From: Deltaproteobacteria bacterium
GTDB lineage: Bacteria; Desulfobacterota; Binatia; UBA9968
Direction of reading: 5' to 3'
DNA length: 15,342 bases
NCBI GenBank assembly: GCA_005879435.1
Contig: VBKX01000029.1
Span: forward strand, 5,074 to 20,415
The notes under the pieces are model-generated. The model did not search any database. It was not told where the DNA came from and saw only the letters and a program-made list of their open reading frames with translations. Shown piece after piece: positions 1 through 6,553 of the stretch. The position numbers and the translations under genes were made by a program. How positions within the stretch are numbered: position 1 is the first letter of the stretch; each line of letters opens with the position of its first letter.

Positions 1-708
1 GCAAGGATAATCTCAAGCGCCGACGTGAAGCAAACGTTTCTCAAACTCGTTGAGCCGACTTACCTGGACCCGCAATTCATACTGCAAGTGCAAAACATCC
101 GCGCGCGCGGGACGGTCGCCAAGGTCAATATCGCGTTGGCCGCCTTGCCGAAGTTTAAAAACTCAACCCTTAACGAATCAGCGGCGCTCGGTGGCATTAT
201 CCACATCGGCCCGACGATCGAATACTTGGAGCGCGCTTCCGATGACGCGAAGTACGGCCGCTACTCCAAGCAGCCATTTCTGGAAATCACCATCCCGTCG
301 ATCAGCGACCCGTCTCTCGCGCCAACGGGCAAACATGCGATGTCCGTCTGGATGCAGTCCGCGCCGTACCAGCTGCGCGATGGCGACTGGAATCTGGAAC
401 GCGAAGGCCTCGGTGATGTTGTAGTGAATTTGATCGAAGATTACGCACCGGGCTTTAAGAATTCGGTCCTCCATCGCCAAGTGCTAACCCCGCTCGATTT
501 GGAGCACACCTACGGCCTCCCTCAAGGACACCTCTACCACGCGGAAATGGCGCTGGATCAGATTTTTTTCATGCGCCCCGTGCCCGGTTGGTCGCGCTAT
601 CACACGCCGATCGAAAATCTCTACCTCTGCGGTTCCGGCACTCATCCCGGCGGCGGCGTCACCGGCCTCCCCGGTTATTTCGCTGCCAAAGAGATTCTAA
701 AACACTAA
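1..708 (+). CDS. Phytoene dehydrogenase-like NAD(P)/FAD-dependent oxidoreductase, C-terminal part (5' cut by window)
   Basis: The reading frame is open from base 1, so the gene starts outside the window and about 235 C-terminal residues are visible; family members are usually 500-540 aa. The visible part matches the C-terminal half of phytoene-desaturase/PYROXD2-like flavoproteins: a segment resembling '(S)NADPKRTFLKLV' near the start (here SSADVKQTFLKLV), then a substrate-domain region, then the C-terminal FAD-contacting stretch with LYLCGSGTHPGGGVTG and a closing helix GYFAAKEIL. Such enzymes oxidise or isomerise hydrophobic substrates with bound FAD. The N-terminal GxGxxG dinucleotide motif would be upstream and cannot be checked. 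The GTG at 25 is internal and is not a believable start because homology-like sequence precedes it. The true substrate is unknown; carotenoid chemistry is not implied by the family alone. Confidence 0.88.
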   Translation, partial: ARIISSADVKQTFLKLVEPTYLDPQFILQVQNIRARGTVAKVNIALAALPKFKNSTLNESAALGGIIHIGPTIEYLERASDDAKYGRYSKQPFLEITIPSISDPSLAPTGKHAMSVWMQSAPYQLRDGDWNLEREGLGDVVVNLIEDYAPGFKNSVLHRQVLTPLDLEHTYGLPQGHLYHAEMALDQIFFMRPVPGWSRYHTPIENLYLCGSGTHPGGGVTGLPGYFAAKEILKH

Positions 709-750
709 TCCCGCTGGAGGTAGTGTTTGGCTAGGAATTCCGCGCCCGCC

Positions 751-762
751 GTGGTAGACGGA
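751..762. repeat. Intergenic repeat copy 1 (GTGGTAGACGGA)
   Basis: Twelve bases, GTGGTAGACGGA, recur exactly at 10170-10181. Both copies lie in short intergenic gaps and both are preceded by a GCGCCC-type run (741-747 here, 10161-10168 at the other copy). This suggests two members of a small dispersed intergenic repeat. With two copies only, chance cannot be excluded. Confidence 0.35.
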
Positions 763-799
763 GGGCAGTTTCTCACGCAGAATTCGACGGTCGACTTGA

Positions 800-1783
800 A
801 TGAAACTTTATTTGGGTCTGTTAGAAAGCTCGCTGCCCGGTCAAACGAGAATTTTCGGTGAAGTCGACGGCAAACTCCTCGATCTGAATCTCGCCTGTGT
901 CGCCTATTTCGCTCAGGTCGAGAGTAACCGTACTCACTCTTATGAGTTAGCGGCCTATTATTTTCCTGAAACGATTACGGGATTTTTGGATCGCGGCGAG
1001 CAATCGTTAAAAATGCTCGACCTAGTCGCAGCTTTCTCCCATAACAACGGCGTGTGTGGCCTTCGTGGCCCAGCCGGAGAAAGAGTCGTCTACGACCCCA
1101 CGGAAGTACGGATACTGCCGCCGTTTCAAAATCCGGAAAAATCTTTTGTCATCGGTTTTTCCGACAAGGCTCGCACCGAAGCGATGCCAAAGGCCGAAAT
1201 CCCTGCGGCCTACTACAAGTTGCCGCAGACCTTCGTGGCCTCGGGCGCGCCGATCGTTTGGCCGAAATTCTCAGATGAAGTCGACGCCGATGCTTGCCTC
1301 GCGATTGTTATCGGCAAGGCTGGGAAGAGAATCCCACCTGAAAAAGCCTGGGATCACGTTGCCGGCGTCACGCTCATGATCGACATCACCGCCCGCGATA
1401 TTAACAAACGCGAAGGACTGACAACCAACAACCTGCTCGGCAAAAATTTTCCTTCGAGCACCTCAGTCGGACCCGCCGTGCTAGTGGCGCGTCCACGAAA
1501 AGACTTTGAAGAATTGGCGGTCGAGTTTGCCGTCGATGGTGAGATCAAGCAAAAATTCGCCCTGCTGGACTGCATCTTTGCCGTCGAGCAAATCATCGCC
1601 CATTGGTCGACCCTCGGCATCAAGCCGGGCGATTGGCTCGCCACCGGCGCCAGCATGGCGCTTCAACGCGACCGGTTGCAGAATCCGGTGCCGCTGAAGG
1701 TCGGCTCAACGATTCGTTGCTCTTCGCCTACTATCGGCGAGCTCTCTCATCAGGTGGTTGCGGCAGGGGGTGTCCGAAGATGA
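800..1783 (+). CDS. FAH-family protein 1 (fumarylacetoacetate hydrolase fold), atypical active site
   Basis: A 327-aa protein with the N-terminal cap of single-domain FAH proteins (MKLYLGLLES, DGKLLDLN) followed by the FAH catalytic fold (about residues 113-320). Family members cleave C-C bonds or decarboxylate/tautomerise keto-acids using Mg2+ bound by Glu-x-Glu and Asp. Here the Glu-x-Glu position reads D164-A-C166 (VDADACLAIVIG). D195 (MIDITARD) and K215 (GKNFPSS) are retained. The usual Asn-Tyr/Phe-x-x-His near the domain start reads GFSDKAR, so Arg125 replaces the His. It may be a divergent enzyme, a non-catalytic partner of the next gene, or use another metal arrangement. Its stop overlaps the next start (ATGA, 1780-1783), suggesting translational coupling. 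No clear Shine-Dalgarno site precedes the ATG. Confidence 0.85.
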   Translation: MKLYLGLLESSLPGQTRIFGEVDGKLLDLNLACVAYFAQVESNRTHSYELAAYYFPETITGFLDRGEQSLKMLDLVAAFSHNNGVCGLRGPAGERVVYDPTEVRILPPFQNPEKSFVIGFSDKARTEAMPKAEIPAAYYKLPQTFVASGAPIVWPKFSDEVDADACLAIVIGKAGKRIPPEKAWDHVAGVTLMIDITARDINKREGLTTNNLLGKNFPSSTSVGPAVLVARPRKDFEELAVEFAVDGEIKQKFALLDCIFAVEQIIAHWSTLGIKPGDWLATGASMALQRDRLQNPVPLKVGSTIRCSSPTIGELSHQVVAAGGVRR

Positions 1784-2683
1784 AACTCCTCACGTACGCA
1801 GCTCAGAACCAGGAACGAATCGGCGCTGTTGATAATACCGGCCGCATCGTCGATCTCCATCGAGCCTACGCGTCTTATCTTCGCGACGTCGAATCCAATT
1901 CCGCCAGTGACGAGCGGTCACTCGGCTTTGGACGCTGCGCGCAAGGCCGTGGCTCACGTCGATAAATCAGACCTGGACGTCGGCATCGTTTTCAACCGTC
2001 AGCAAGTTAGCTTGATGGCTCCGGTACCGCGCCCCGGTGCGCTGATCTCCGCGGGTAAGAATTTTTCTGATCATGTCGCCGAAATGGCTTCCAAGAAAGG
2101 CCCCCCGGCGCCGGTGGCTTTTCTCAAGCTCCCTGGGACGGTCATCGGCCCCGAAGACAACATCCCACATCCCCCAGAAGTAAAAAATTTAGACTACGAA
2201 GTCGAGCTGGCCGTGATCATCGGCAAACCCTGCGTCGATGTGAGCAATGATGAGGCAATGGAGTACGTTGCCGGCTACTCGGCGTTCAACGACATCAGCG
2301 CACGCGACGTGATACGCGGCGAGAACAAAACTGGTATTCATCTCATGGGCAAGAGTTTTCCCGGTTTCGCACCCATGGGCCCGTATCTGGTCACCGCGGA
2401 CGAGATCTCGGACCCGCAAAACTTGAAATTAAGATTGTCTGTCAACGGTGAGGCGCGCCAAGATTCGAATCTCAGCTACATGATTTTTAAGATTCGAGAC
2501 ATGATCTCCTACTGGTCGCAGATGGGGCTCAATCCCGGTGATGTGCTAACTACCGGTACGCCACGCGGGGTCGCCGCGGGACGAAAGCCCGATCAAACAC
2601 CATGGTGGCTGAAACCAGGCGATGTCGTCGAAGCCGAAGTCGAAAACATCGGCCTGCTCAAAAACCACATTGTCACCGAGTGA
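1780..2683 (+). pseudogene. FAH-family hydrolase 2, canonical active site but frameshifted near 1885-1925
   Basis: Two reading frames together make one FAH protein of about 300 aa. The ATG at 1780 gives a clear FAH N-terminus (MKLLTYAAQNQERIGAVD, then IVDLHRAYASYL) that runs to a stop at 1963. The rest (SALDAARKAVAHV onward) is in the next frame and ends at 2683. The frame must change between about 1885 and 1925. Compared with the upstream paralogue, about 15 residues also seem missing there, so a deletion of 3n+2 bases explains both facts. The catalytic part is canonical: NFSDH with His codon 2072-2074, YEVEL with Glu codons 2198-2200 and 2204-2206, and Asp 2291-2293 in NDISARD. A start inside the second frame (a TTG at 1829 or later codons) could still give the core domain. 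It could be a pseudogene, a sequencing error or, less likely, recoding. Confidence 0.75.
1906..1922. repeat. Perfect 6-bp inverted repeat at the frameshift site
   Basis: AGTGAC (1906-1911) and GTCACT (1917-1922) flank a 5-base loop, GAGCG. The hairpin lies inside the short interval where the FAH 2 reading frame changes. Small hairpins are known hot spots for deletion or template switching, and also for sequencing errors. Confidence 0.5.
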
Positions 2684-3735
2684 AGCACCACGTCACAACA
2701 CTAATGAACTGTCAGCCTTTTTCAGTATTCGTCTTATCTGTTCTATTCTTCTTTCCGCGCCCCACAGGCGCCAACCCCTATCTGCCCAAACCGGGTGAGG
2801 CTCCCATCAAAATCCGCCTCGGCACCTGCTCATTGACGGGCGCGTTCATCCACATCGGCACCGCTCTCGACAACGGCATCTTCGATAAGTACGGCCTGCG
2901 AGTCGAGCACATCGCCTTTCGCGGCAGCGGCGTATCGCTGGCAGCACTCAATGCCGACGAGATTCAGTTTTTGTCGTGCGCCGCGTCGGCGACGTTGCCC
3001 GGCATCGTCACCGGCATCGACGCGAAAATCATCGGCTCCCAACTGGTCGGTCTTCCTTGGGTGGTCTTGGGCCAGAGCGACATCCGCTCGCCGACTGATT
3101 TAAAAGGCAAAACCATCGCCGTCTCTCGCGCCGGCGATCTTTCGCACCGGCTTGCGCTCGAAGTGCTGAAGAAATTCAAAATAAGCCCGCGCGACGTAAC
3201 GATTCAGCCGGTCGGCGGCACTGGGCAGATCGAAGGATACCGCGCAATGGTATCGGACCAGGTGCAAGCCGTGTTGGTCAGTCCACCCCTCGACGCCATC
3301 GCCAAGCGCGACGGTTTCAACATCGTTTATCGATTGAAAGAGCTCGGTATCCCTTTCGTCTACAGCTCGCTTCACGCCAACACGAAGTCGATACTCACCA
3401 GACCCCTGGCCGTCCAGAAATTCGTCGCGGCGATAGCCGACACGCTTCATTTCGCCGATCGCAATCCTGCCAAAGCCCAAGCCGCGCTCGCCAAGGCGAT
3501 GAAGCTGACCGATATTGAATCGTTACAGACGACCTACGAAGCCTTCGCCAAAACCATCGCCAATCGGCCAATGACCGTACCCATCGGCGCGATCGAAGAG
3601 ATGATTGAGCATGCCCGCGAGGCGGGAACTCAGGCACGAAAAAAAGCGATCGACATCGTCGACAACCGCTTCGCCGAAGATCTCACGAAGAGCGGATTTT
3701 TGACTGAGCTCTGGGGCAAAGAACTTTCCAAATGA
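2680..3735 (+). CDS. Secreted ABC-transporter substrate-binding protein, NMT1/SsuA-like
   Basis: A periplasmic type solute-binding protein of 351 aa. From the GTG at 2680 the first 31 residues form a signal peptide: charged start (MKHHVTT), hydrophobic core (SVFVLSVLFFF) and a likely cut after PTGA. The mature part follows the NMT1/THI5/SsuA plan: IRLGTCSLTGAFIHIGTALDNGIFDKYGL at the start, an IAFRGSG loop, TDLKGKTIAV at the domain hinge, and a helical C-terminus. The GTG overlaps the FAH 2 stop as GTGA, repeating the ATGA overlap upstream. The ATG at 2704 is the alternative start, but it would leave a signal peptide without positive charge. No permease or ATPase gene is seen in the window, so it is an orphan binding protein here. 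The ligand is unknown; related proteins bind sulfonates, nitrate, pyrimidine precursors or aromatic acids. Confidence 0.85.
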   Translation: MKHHVTTLMNCQPFSVFVLSVLFFFPRPTGANPYLPKPGEAPIKIRLGTCSLTGAFIHIGTALDNGIFDKYGLRVEHIAFRGSGVSLAALNADEIQFLSCAASATLPGIVTGIDAKIIGSQLVGLPWVVLGQSDIRSPTDLKGKTIAVSRAGDLSHRLALEVLKKFKISPRDVTIQPVGGTGQIEGYRAMVSDQVQAVLVSPPLDAIAKRDGFNIVYRLKELGIPFVYSSLHANTKSILTRPLAVQKFVAAIADTLHFADRNPAKAQAALAKAMKLTDIESLQTTYEAFAKTIANRPMTVPIGAIEEMIEHAREAGTQARKKAIDIVDNRFAEDLTKSGFLTELWGKELSK

Positions 3736-3790
3736 AACGTCGAGTCGCCAGTAATCACGGGGTACGATCGCCGACGTTTTTTACGTTTCA
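3733..3790 (+). terminator. Possible terminator or alternative hairpins after the binding-protein gene
   Basis: AAACGTCG (3735-3742) pairs with CGACGTTT (3772-3779), followed by a T-run (3777-3782). TGAAACGT (3733-3740) can instead pair with ACGTTTCA (3783-3790). The two structures share the left arm and exclude each other. The loops are long (about 29 and 42 bases), so this is a weak terminator candidate. Confidence 0.3.
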
Positions 3791-3861
3791 CCCGGCATTT
3801 GGCGGATTTGCCGATTCGTTTTATGATTGGCATCGGCGAAAAACTACGCTAGGAAATTTTT

Positions 3862-4725
3862 ATGACGACCTCAGTGATCAAACCCACCGGCCTCGTTCAC
3901 GGTCATAGCGAATGCCGCTACCTCGATGAGACGATACCGGTACTGACGCGGGTTCTCGCCCTGGATCTGGTTGACCGGCGCGACCATGAAGCCGTGCTGA
4001 AGCACCCGAATACCGGCTGGAAATTAATCCTTCACGAAGGCGGCGCTGAGGTGAAGGACAAGCCTGAACGCAATCACTACGGCGTGCGTGTGTCGAACAA
4101 CGAAGAAGTGGATCGGGCTTACCAATATCTCCTCGCGAACAAAGAAAAACTCGGTCTTAAAAAAGTTGTGAAACGCAAGGAGCGCGCCGGTTCGTACTCG
4201 TTGTTCTTCGTCGAGCCCGGCGGCAACTACTGGGAAATCGAATCTTATGAGAATCGCCACAAAGCGGGTTTGCCCGAACACATTGCTTATCCGTGGAAAA
4301 CCAAGCTCACTGAAGAAAGGCTCTCCGGCTGCGGCTACATTCCGCAGGCGATGACGCACGGCACGATGGAATGTGTTAACTTGGAGGCCTCGGTAAACTT
4401 TTATAGAGGAGCGCTGGGGCTCGACGTCATCACCCATGTGCCAACCAGCAAACCCCACGACGTCAAGCATCCTTTGACGCCTTGGTATGTCGCGAGCCTG
4501 GAAATTCCGGAAAAAAACCGCAAATACTTAACACCTCTGCAGCGATATACCGTGTCCGTCGAATCGCCAAGCGCGCTGGCGGCGGCGCACGACGCATTGC
4601 AAGATCGCCGCAAGGAATTCGGCATCACCGCGATCGACGAGATTAAAGATATCAGCGACGGACAATTCTTTTTGCTGAGCGATCTCAATCGCAACTGGTG
4701 GGAAGTCGCATATCTGCAAGACTGA
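3862..4725 (+). CDS. Two-domain VOC (vicinal oxygen chelate) protein, extradiol-dioxygenase-like
   Basis: A 287-aa protein made of two glyoxalase/dioxygenase-fold halves, about residues 8-130 and 162-287. The N-terminal half carries a plausible complete 2-His-1-Glu metal site: His15 (HSECRYLD), His72 (NHYGVRV) and Glu125 (NYWEIESY). The C-terminal half has His166 (HGTMECVN) and a Glu in NWWEVAYL, but Arg or Tyr stands where the second His would be (QRYTVSV), so only the first site looks complete. The family includes extradiol ring-cleavage dioxygenases, glyoxalases and epimerases. Neighbouring FAH genes favour a role in ring-cleavage or keto-acid catabolism, which is inference. An AGGA (about 3852-3855) lies 6 bases before the ATG. 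It is 126 bp after the binding protein and may be transcribed separately. Confidence 0.82.
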   Translation: MTTSVIKPTGLVHGHSECRYLDETIPVLTRVLALDLVDRRDHEAVLKHPNTGWKLILHEGGAEVKDKPERNHYGVRVSNNEEVDRAYQYLLANKEKLGLKKVVKRKERAGSYSLFFVEPGGNYWEIESYENRHKAGLPEHIAYPWKTKLTEERLSGCGYIPQAMTHGTMECVNLEASVNFYRGALGLDVITHVPTSKPHDVKHPLTPWYVASLEIPEKNRKYLTPLQRYTVSVESPSALAAAHDALQDRRKEFGITAIDEIKDISDGQFFLLSDLNRNWWEVAYLQD

Positions 4726-4761
4726 TCACTGACCCATGTTAAGAAAATCGCATGAGCGTAC

Positions 4762-4767
4762 TGGAGG
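4762..4767 (+). promoter_or_regulatory. Shine-Dalgarno TGGAGG deciding a GTG start
   Basis: TGGAGG ends 9 bases before the GTG at 4777, which opens the isochorismatase-fold gene. The ATG at 4781 is out of frame, so this site supports the GTG. Confidence 0.65.
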
Positions 4768-4776
4768 TTCAAACCC

Positions 4777-5412
4777 GTGAATGTTAACTATCTCGACAAT
4801 AAGAAAACCGCACTGCTTTTCTTCGACATGCTCAATGTCTATTACCATGGCGCTTCGGAAGAGACAAAAAAGAGAATGAAACCCGTCGTCGACAACGCCG
4901 TGCGCTTAATGAACACGGCGCGGCAAACCAGCATGCTCATCGCCTACGCCTTGGCCAATCACCGGCCCGACGGCGAGAGCCGCAGCTTAATCGTCAACGA
5001 CACCGATATGCGGCTTCGCCCGTGGCCGAATGATGATTGTAATCCGACGGTGCACGGCGCGACGGAGGGCTCGTGGGAACAAAAAGTTATCGAAGAGATC
5101 GCGCCCCGGCCCGAAGACTACGTCATTCCCAAATACCGCTGGAGCACCTTTCACCAGACCTATTTTGATTTAGCGCTGCGCTCGCGCGGCATCGACACGA
5201 TCATCATCTCCGGCGGTGCCGTCGACGTCGGCGTGGCCTCCACGGTCTATTCTGCGCGCGACCTCGACTACAACATTATCGTCGTGCGCGACGCCTGCAG
5301 CAATTCCCATGCAGATTCCATGGCGGCTTTCATGAATACCGTCTTCCCGCGCATGGCACGTGTCAGAACCACCGATCAGGTTTTGGAGATGATCCGGAAA
5401 AATGCCAAATAG
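4777..5412 (+). CDS. Isochorismatase-fold hydrolase with Gly at the nucleophile-cysteine position
   Basis: A 211-aa protein of the isochorismatase/cysteine-hydrolase superfamily. Conserved parts are the first strand with Asp17 (ALLFFDMLN), Lys119 (VIPKYRWSTF) and the nucleophile loop at 146-165 (SGGAVDVGVASTVYSARDLD). In nicotinamidase-type and N-carbamoylsarcosine-amidase-type enzymes this loop reads G-x-x-T-x-x-C-V; here residue 152 is Gly. True isochorismatases such as PhzD and EntB also lack that cysteine and hydrolyse a vinyl ether, so the active site resembles theirs in this respect. No 2,3-dihydroxybenzoate or phenazine genes are nearby, so the substrate is open. The length is normal and the frame intact, which argues against decay. 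It follows the VOC gene by 51 bp and is probably co-transcribed with it. Confidence 0.85.
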   Translation: MNVNYLDNKKTALLFFDMLNVYYHGASEETKKRMKPVVDNAVRLMNTARQTSMLIAYALANHRPDGESRSLIVNDTDMRLRPWPNDDCNPTVHGATEGSWEQKVIEEIAPRPEDYVIPKYRWSTFHQTYFDLALRSRGIDTIIISGGAVDVGVASTVYSARDLDYNIIVVRDACSNSHADSMAAFMNTVFPRMARVRTTDQVLEMIRKNAK

Positions 5413-5464
5413 GCTCGTTATGGGAGTTGAAACGATTTTGTTTTTTGTTCGTCTAAGCTAAGGA

Positions 5465-5848
5465 ATGATTCGATTCCTGAAAGTGAAGAACCTAACTATC
5501 GCGACATTTTGGCTGTTTCTGCTATTTGCGGCGTCGTCCTCCCTTTATGCCGAGAGTCCCGCAGTTGAGAAGCAAAAAATCGAAGCATTGATCAAACAGG
5601 TGAGCGACCTCAAAGAAGCGAAGTTTATCCGCAACGGTTCCACTTACGAGGTCTCGAGTGCCCTTCGCCTCCTGCACGGAAAATGGGACGCCAACGCTGC
5701 CGAAATAAAAACGGCCCGTGACTTTATCGACAAGATCGCAAGCGTGTCGGGCACATCCGGCAAGCCGTATCTCATCCGATTCAAAGACGGTCGCGAAATA
5801 ACAAGTCGCGAGTATCTTCTCGCAGAACTCCAAAAACTCGAACCGTAA
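5465..5848 (+). CDS. YfeK/DUF5329-like small exported protein
   Basis: A 127-aa protein with a signal peptide (about residues 1-29: basic start MIRFLKVK, hydrophobic LTIATFWLFLLFAA, cut near SLYA-ES). The mature part of about 98 aa matches what I recall of E. coli YfeK/DUF5329 proteins: two helices, a KFIRNGSTYEV segment, a helix with SALRLLHGKW, then ARDFIDKIAS and SGTSGKPYLIRF. The function of this family is unknown; it acts in the periplasm. The AAGGA at 5460-5464 touches the ATG, which is too close for normal use, so the exact start is uncertain; GTG 5483 is an alternative that shortens the signal peptide. A TTGAAA at 5427-5432 may be a -35 element, but no convincing -10 follows. Confidence 0.75.
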   Translation: MIRFLKVKNLTIATFWLFLLFAASSSLYAESPAVEKQKIEALIKQVSDLKEAKFIRNGSTYEVSSALRLLHGKWDANAAEIKTARDFIDKIASVSGTSGKPYLIRFKDGREITSREYLLAELQKLEP

Positions 5849-5942
5849 CCGCTCGCCTGTTTTTCCAACACGAGTTGAGCCTCCCCCGGTTACTTGGAAC
5901 TCCCGTCGACGCATAAAGGCCTCCCGCATCCCAGAGCCGTAA

Positions 5943-5989
5943 CATGATCATTAGCCGGGGCATTGCTCTTGCTCCGGCCAATGATCGTG
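5943..5989 (+). promoter_or_regulatory. Long imperfect hairpin covering the start of the nuclease gene
   Basis: Bases 5943-5961 can pair with 5971-5989 around a 9-base loop: 16 Watson-Crick pairs, two G-T pairs and one A-C mismatch. The right arm contains the ATG (5981-5983) and GTG (5987-5989) that could start the thermonuclease gene. If formed in mRNA it would bury the initiation site. It could be a translational control element or a small palindromic repeat. No T-run follows, so it is not a terminator. Confidence 0.5.
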
Positions 5990-6526
5990 CGTGTCAAAAT
6001 TTTATTTCTGCTCGGCTTACTCGTCGTGTCATCGCTCGAAGCCGGTTCGACATCCCGACAGGAGGCGCGTGTTGGCATTTCCGAGCCATCCAGAGAATCT
6101 CGCGACGAAATTCCCGAAAGCCGCCTGGTCGTTCGCGTCGTCGACGGCGACACAATCGTCGTTAGTCCGAACGAAAAAGTGCGACTCATCGGCGTTGATA
6201 CCCCTGAAACCGTTCACCCGAAAAGGGCTGTGCAGTGTTTCGGCAACAACGCCAAAGAGTTCACCCGAAGCATGGTGGAACACCGAACCATTCGCTTGGT
6301 TCTCGACGAAACTAACCGAGTACGCAATCACAAAGACCGCTACGGCCGCACCTTAGCCTACGTCTATTTTGACGACGGCACGATGCTTAACGCCGAGCTC
6401 ATCCGCCGGGGATACGCCTACGCGTATACTCGATTCCCGTTTCGCCACGTTGTAGAATTTCGCCAACTGGAACGCATCGCTCGCAGCCAAGCCGTCGGTC
6501 TTTGGGCGAGCTGCCGCGTTCAGTAG
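5981..6526 (+). CDS. Exported thermonuclease (staphylococcal-nuclease-like)
   Basis: A 181-aa protein with a signal peptide or anchor (MIVRVKILFLLGLLVVSSLEAG), a polar linker (about 23-47) and one SNase domain (48-181). All catalytic-site residues of staphylococcal nuclease have counterparts: Asp55 and Asp57 (VVDGDTIVV), Arg68, Asp73 and Glu76 (VRLIGVDTPE), and Arg123 (DRYGRTLAYV). It should cut DNA or RNA outside the cytoplasm with Ca2+. ATG 5981 is chosen because it directly opens the signal peptide; TTG 5963 would add six residues and GTG 5987 would drop two. No Shine-Dalgarno site precedes the ATG, and the start sits within a strong hairpin. The gap to the upstream gene is about 130 bp, so it may have its own promoter. 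Confidence 0.85.
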   Translation: MIVRVKILFLLGLLVVSSLEAGSTSRQEARVGISEPSRESRDEIPESRLVVRVVDGDTIVVSPNEKVRLIGVDTPETVHPKRAVQCFGNNAKEFTRSMVEHRTIRLVLDETNRVRNHKDRYGRTLAYVYFDDGTMLNAELIRRGYAYAYTRFPFRHVVEFRQLERIARSQAVGLWASCRVQ

Positions 6527-6537
6527 TCCAATCGGTT

Positions 6538-6545
6538 GGAGGAAG
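6538..6545 (+). promoter_or_regulatory. Shine-Dalgarno GGAGGAAG deciding the DUF486 start
   Basis: GGAGGAAG lies 8 bases before ATG 6554. A TTG at 6536 is in the same frame but would start on the ribosome-binding site itself, so the ATG is the real start. Confidence 0.75.
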
Positions 6546-6553
6546 AAGTAGAA

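Noticed and set aside
2602..2679. Longer N-terminus for the binding protein from ATG 2602
   Set aside because: This stretch is an arginine-rich shadow of the FAH 2 C-terminus. It would precede the signal peptide with about 26 implausible residues.
3100..3480. 126-aa minus-strand open frame inside the binding-protein gene
   Set aside because: It lies antisense to a clearly recognisable protein, shows no family motif and reflects the low stop frequency of GC-rich antisense DNA. Similar antisense frames at 4024-4470, 10337-10795, 11317-11835 and 14066-14545 were rejected on the same grounds.
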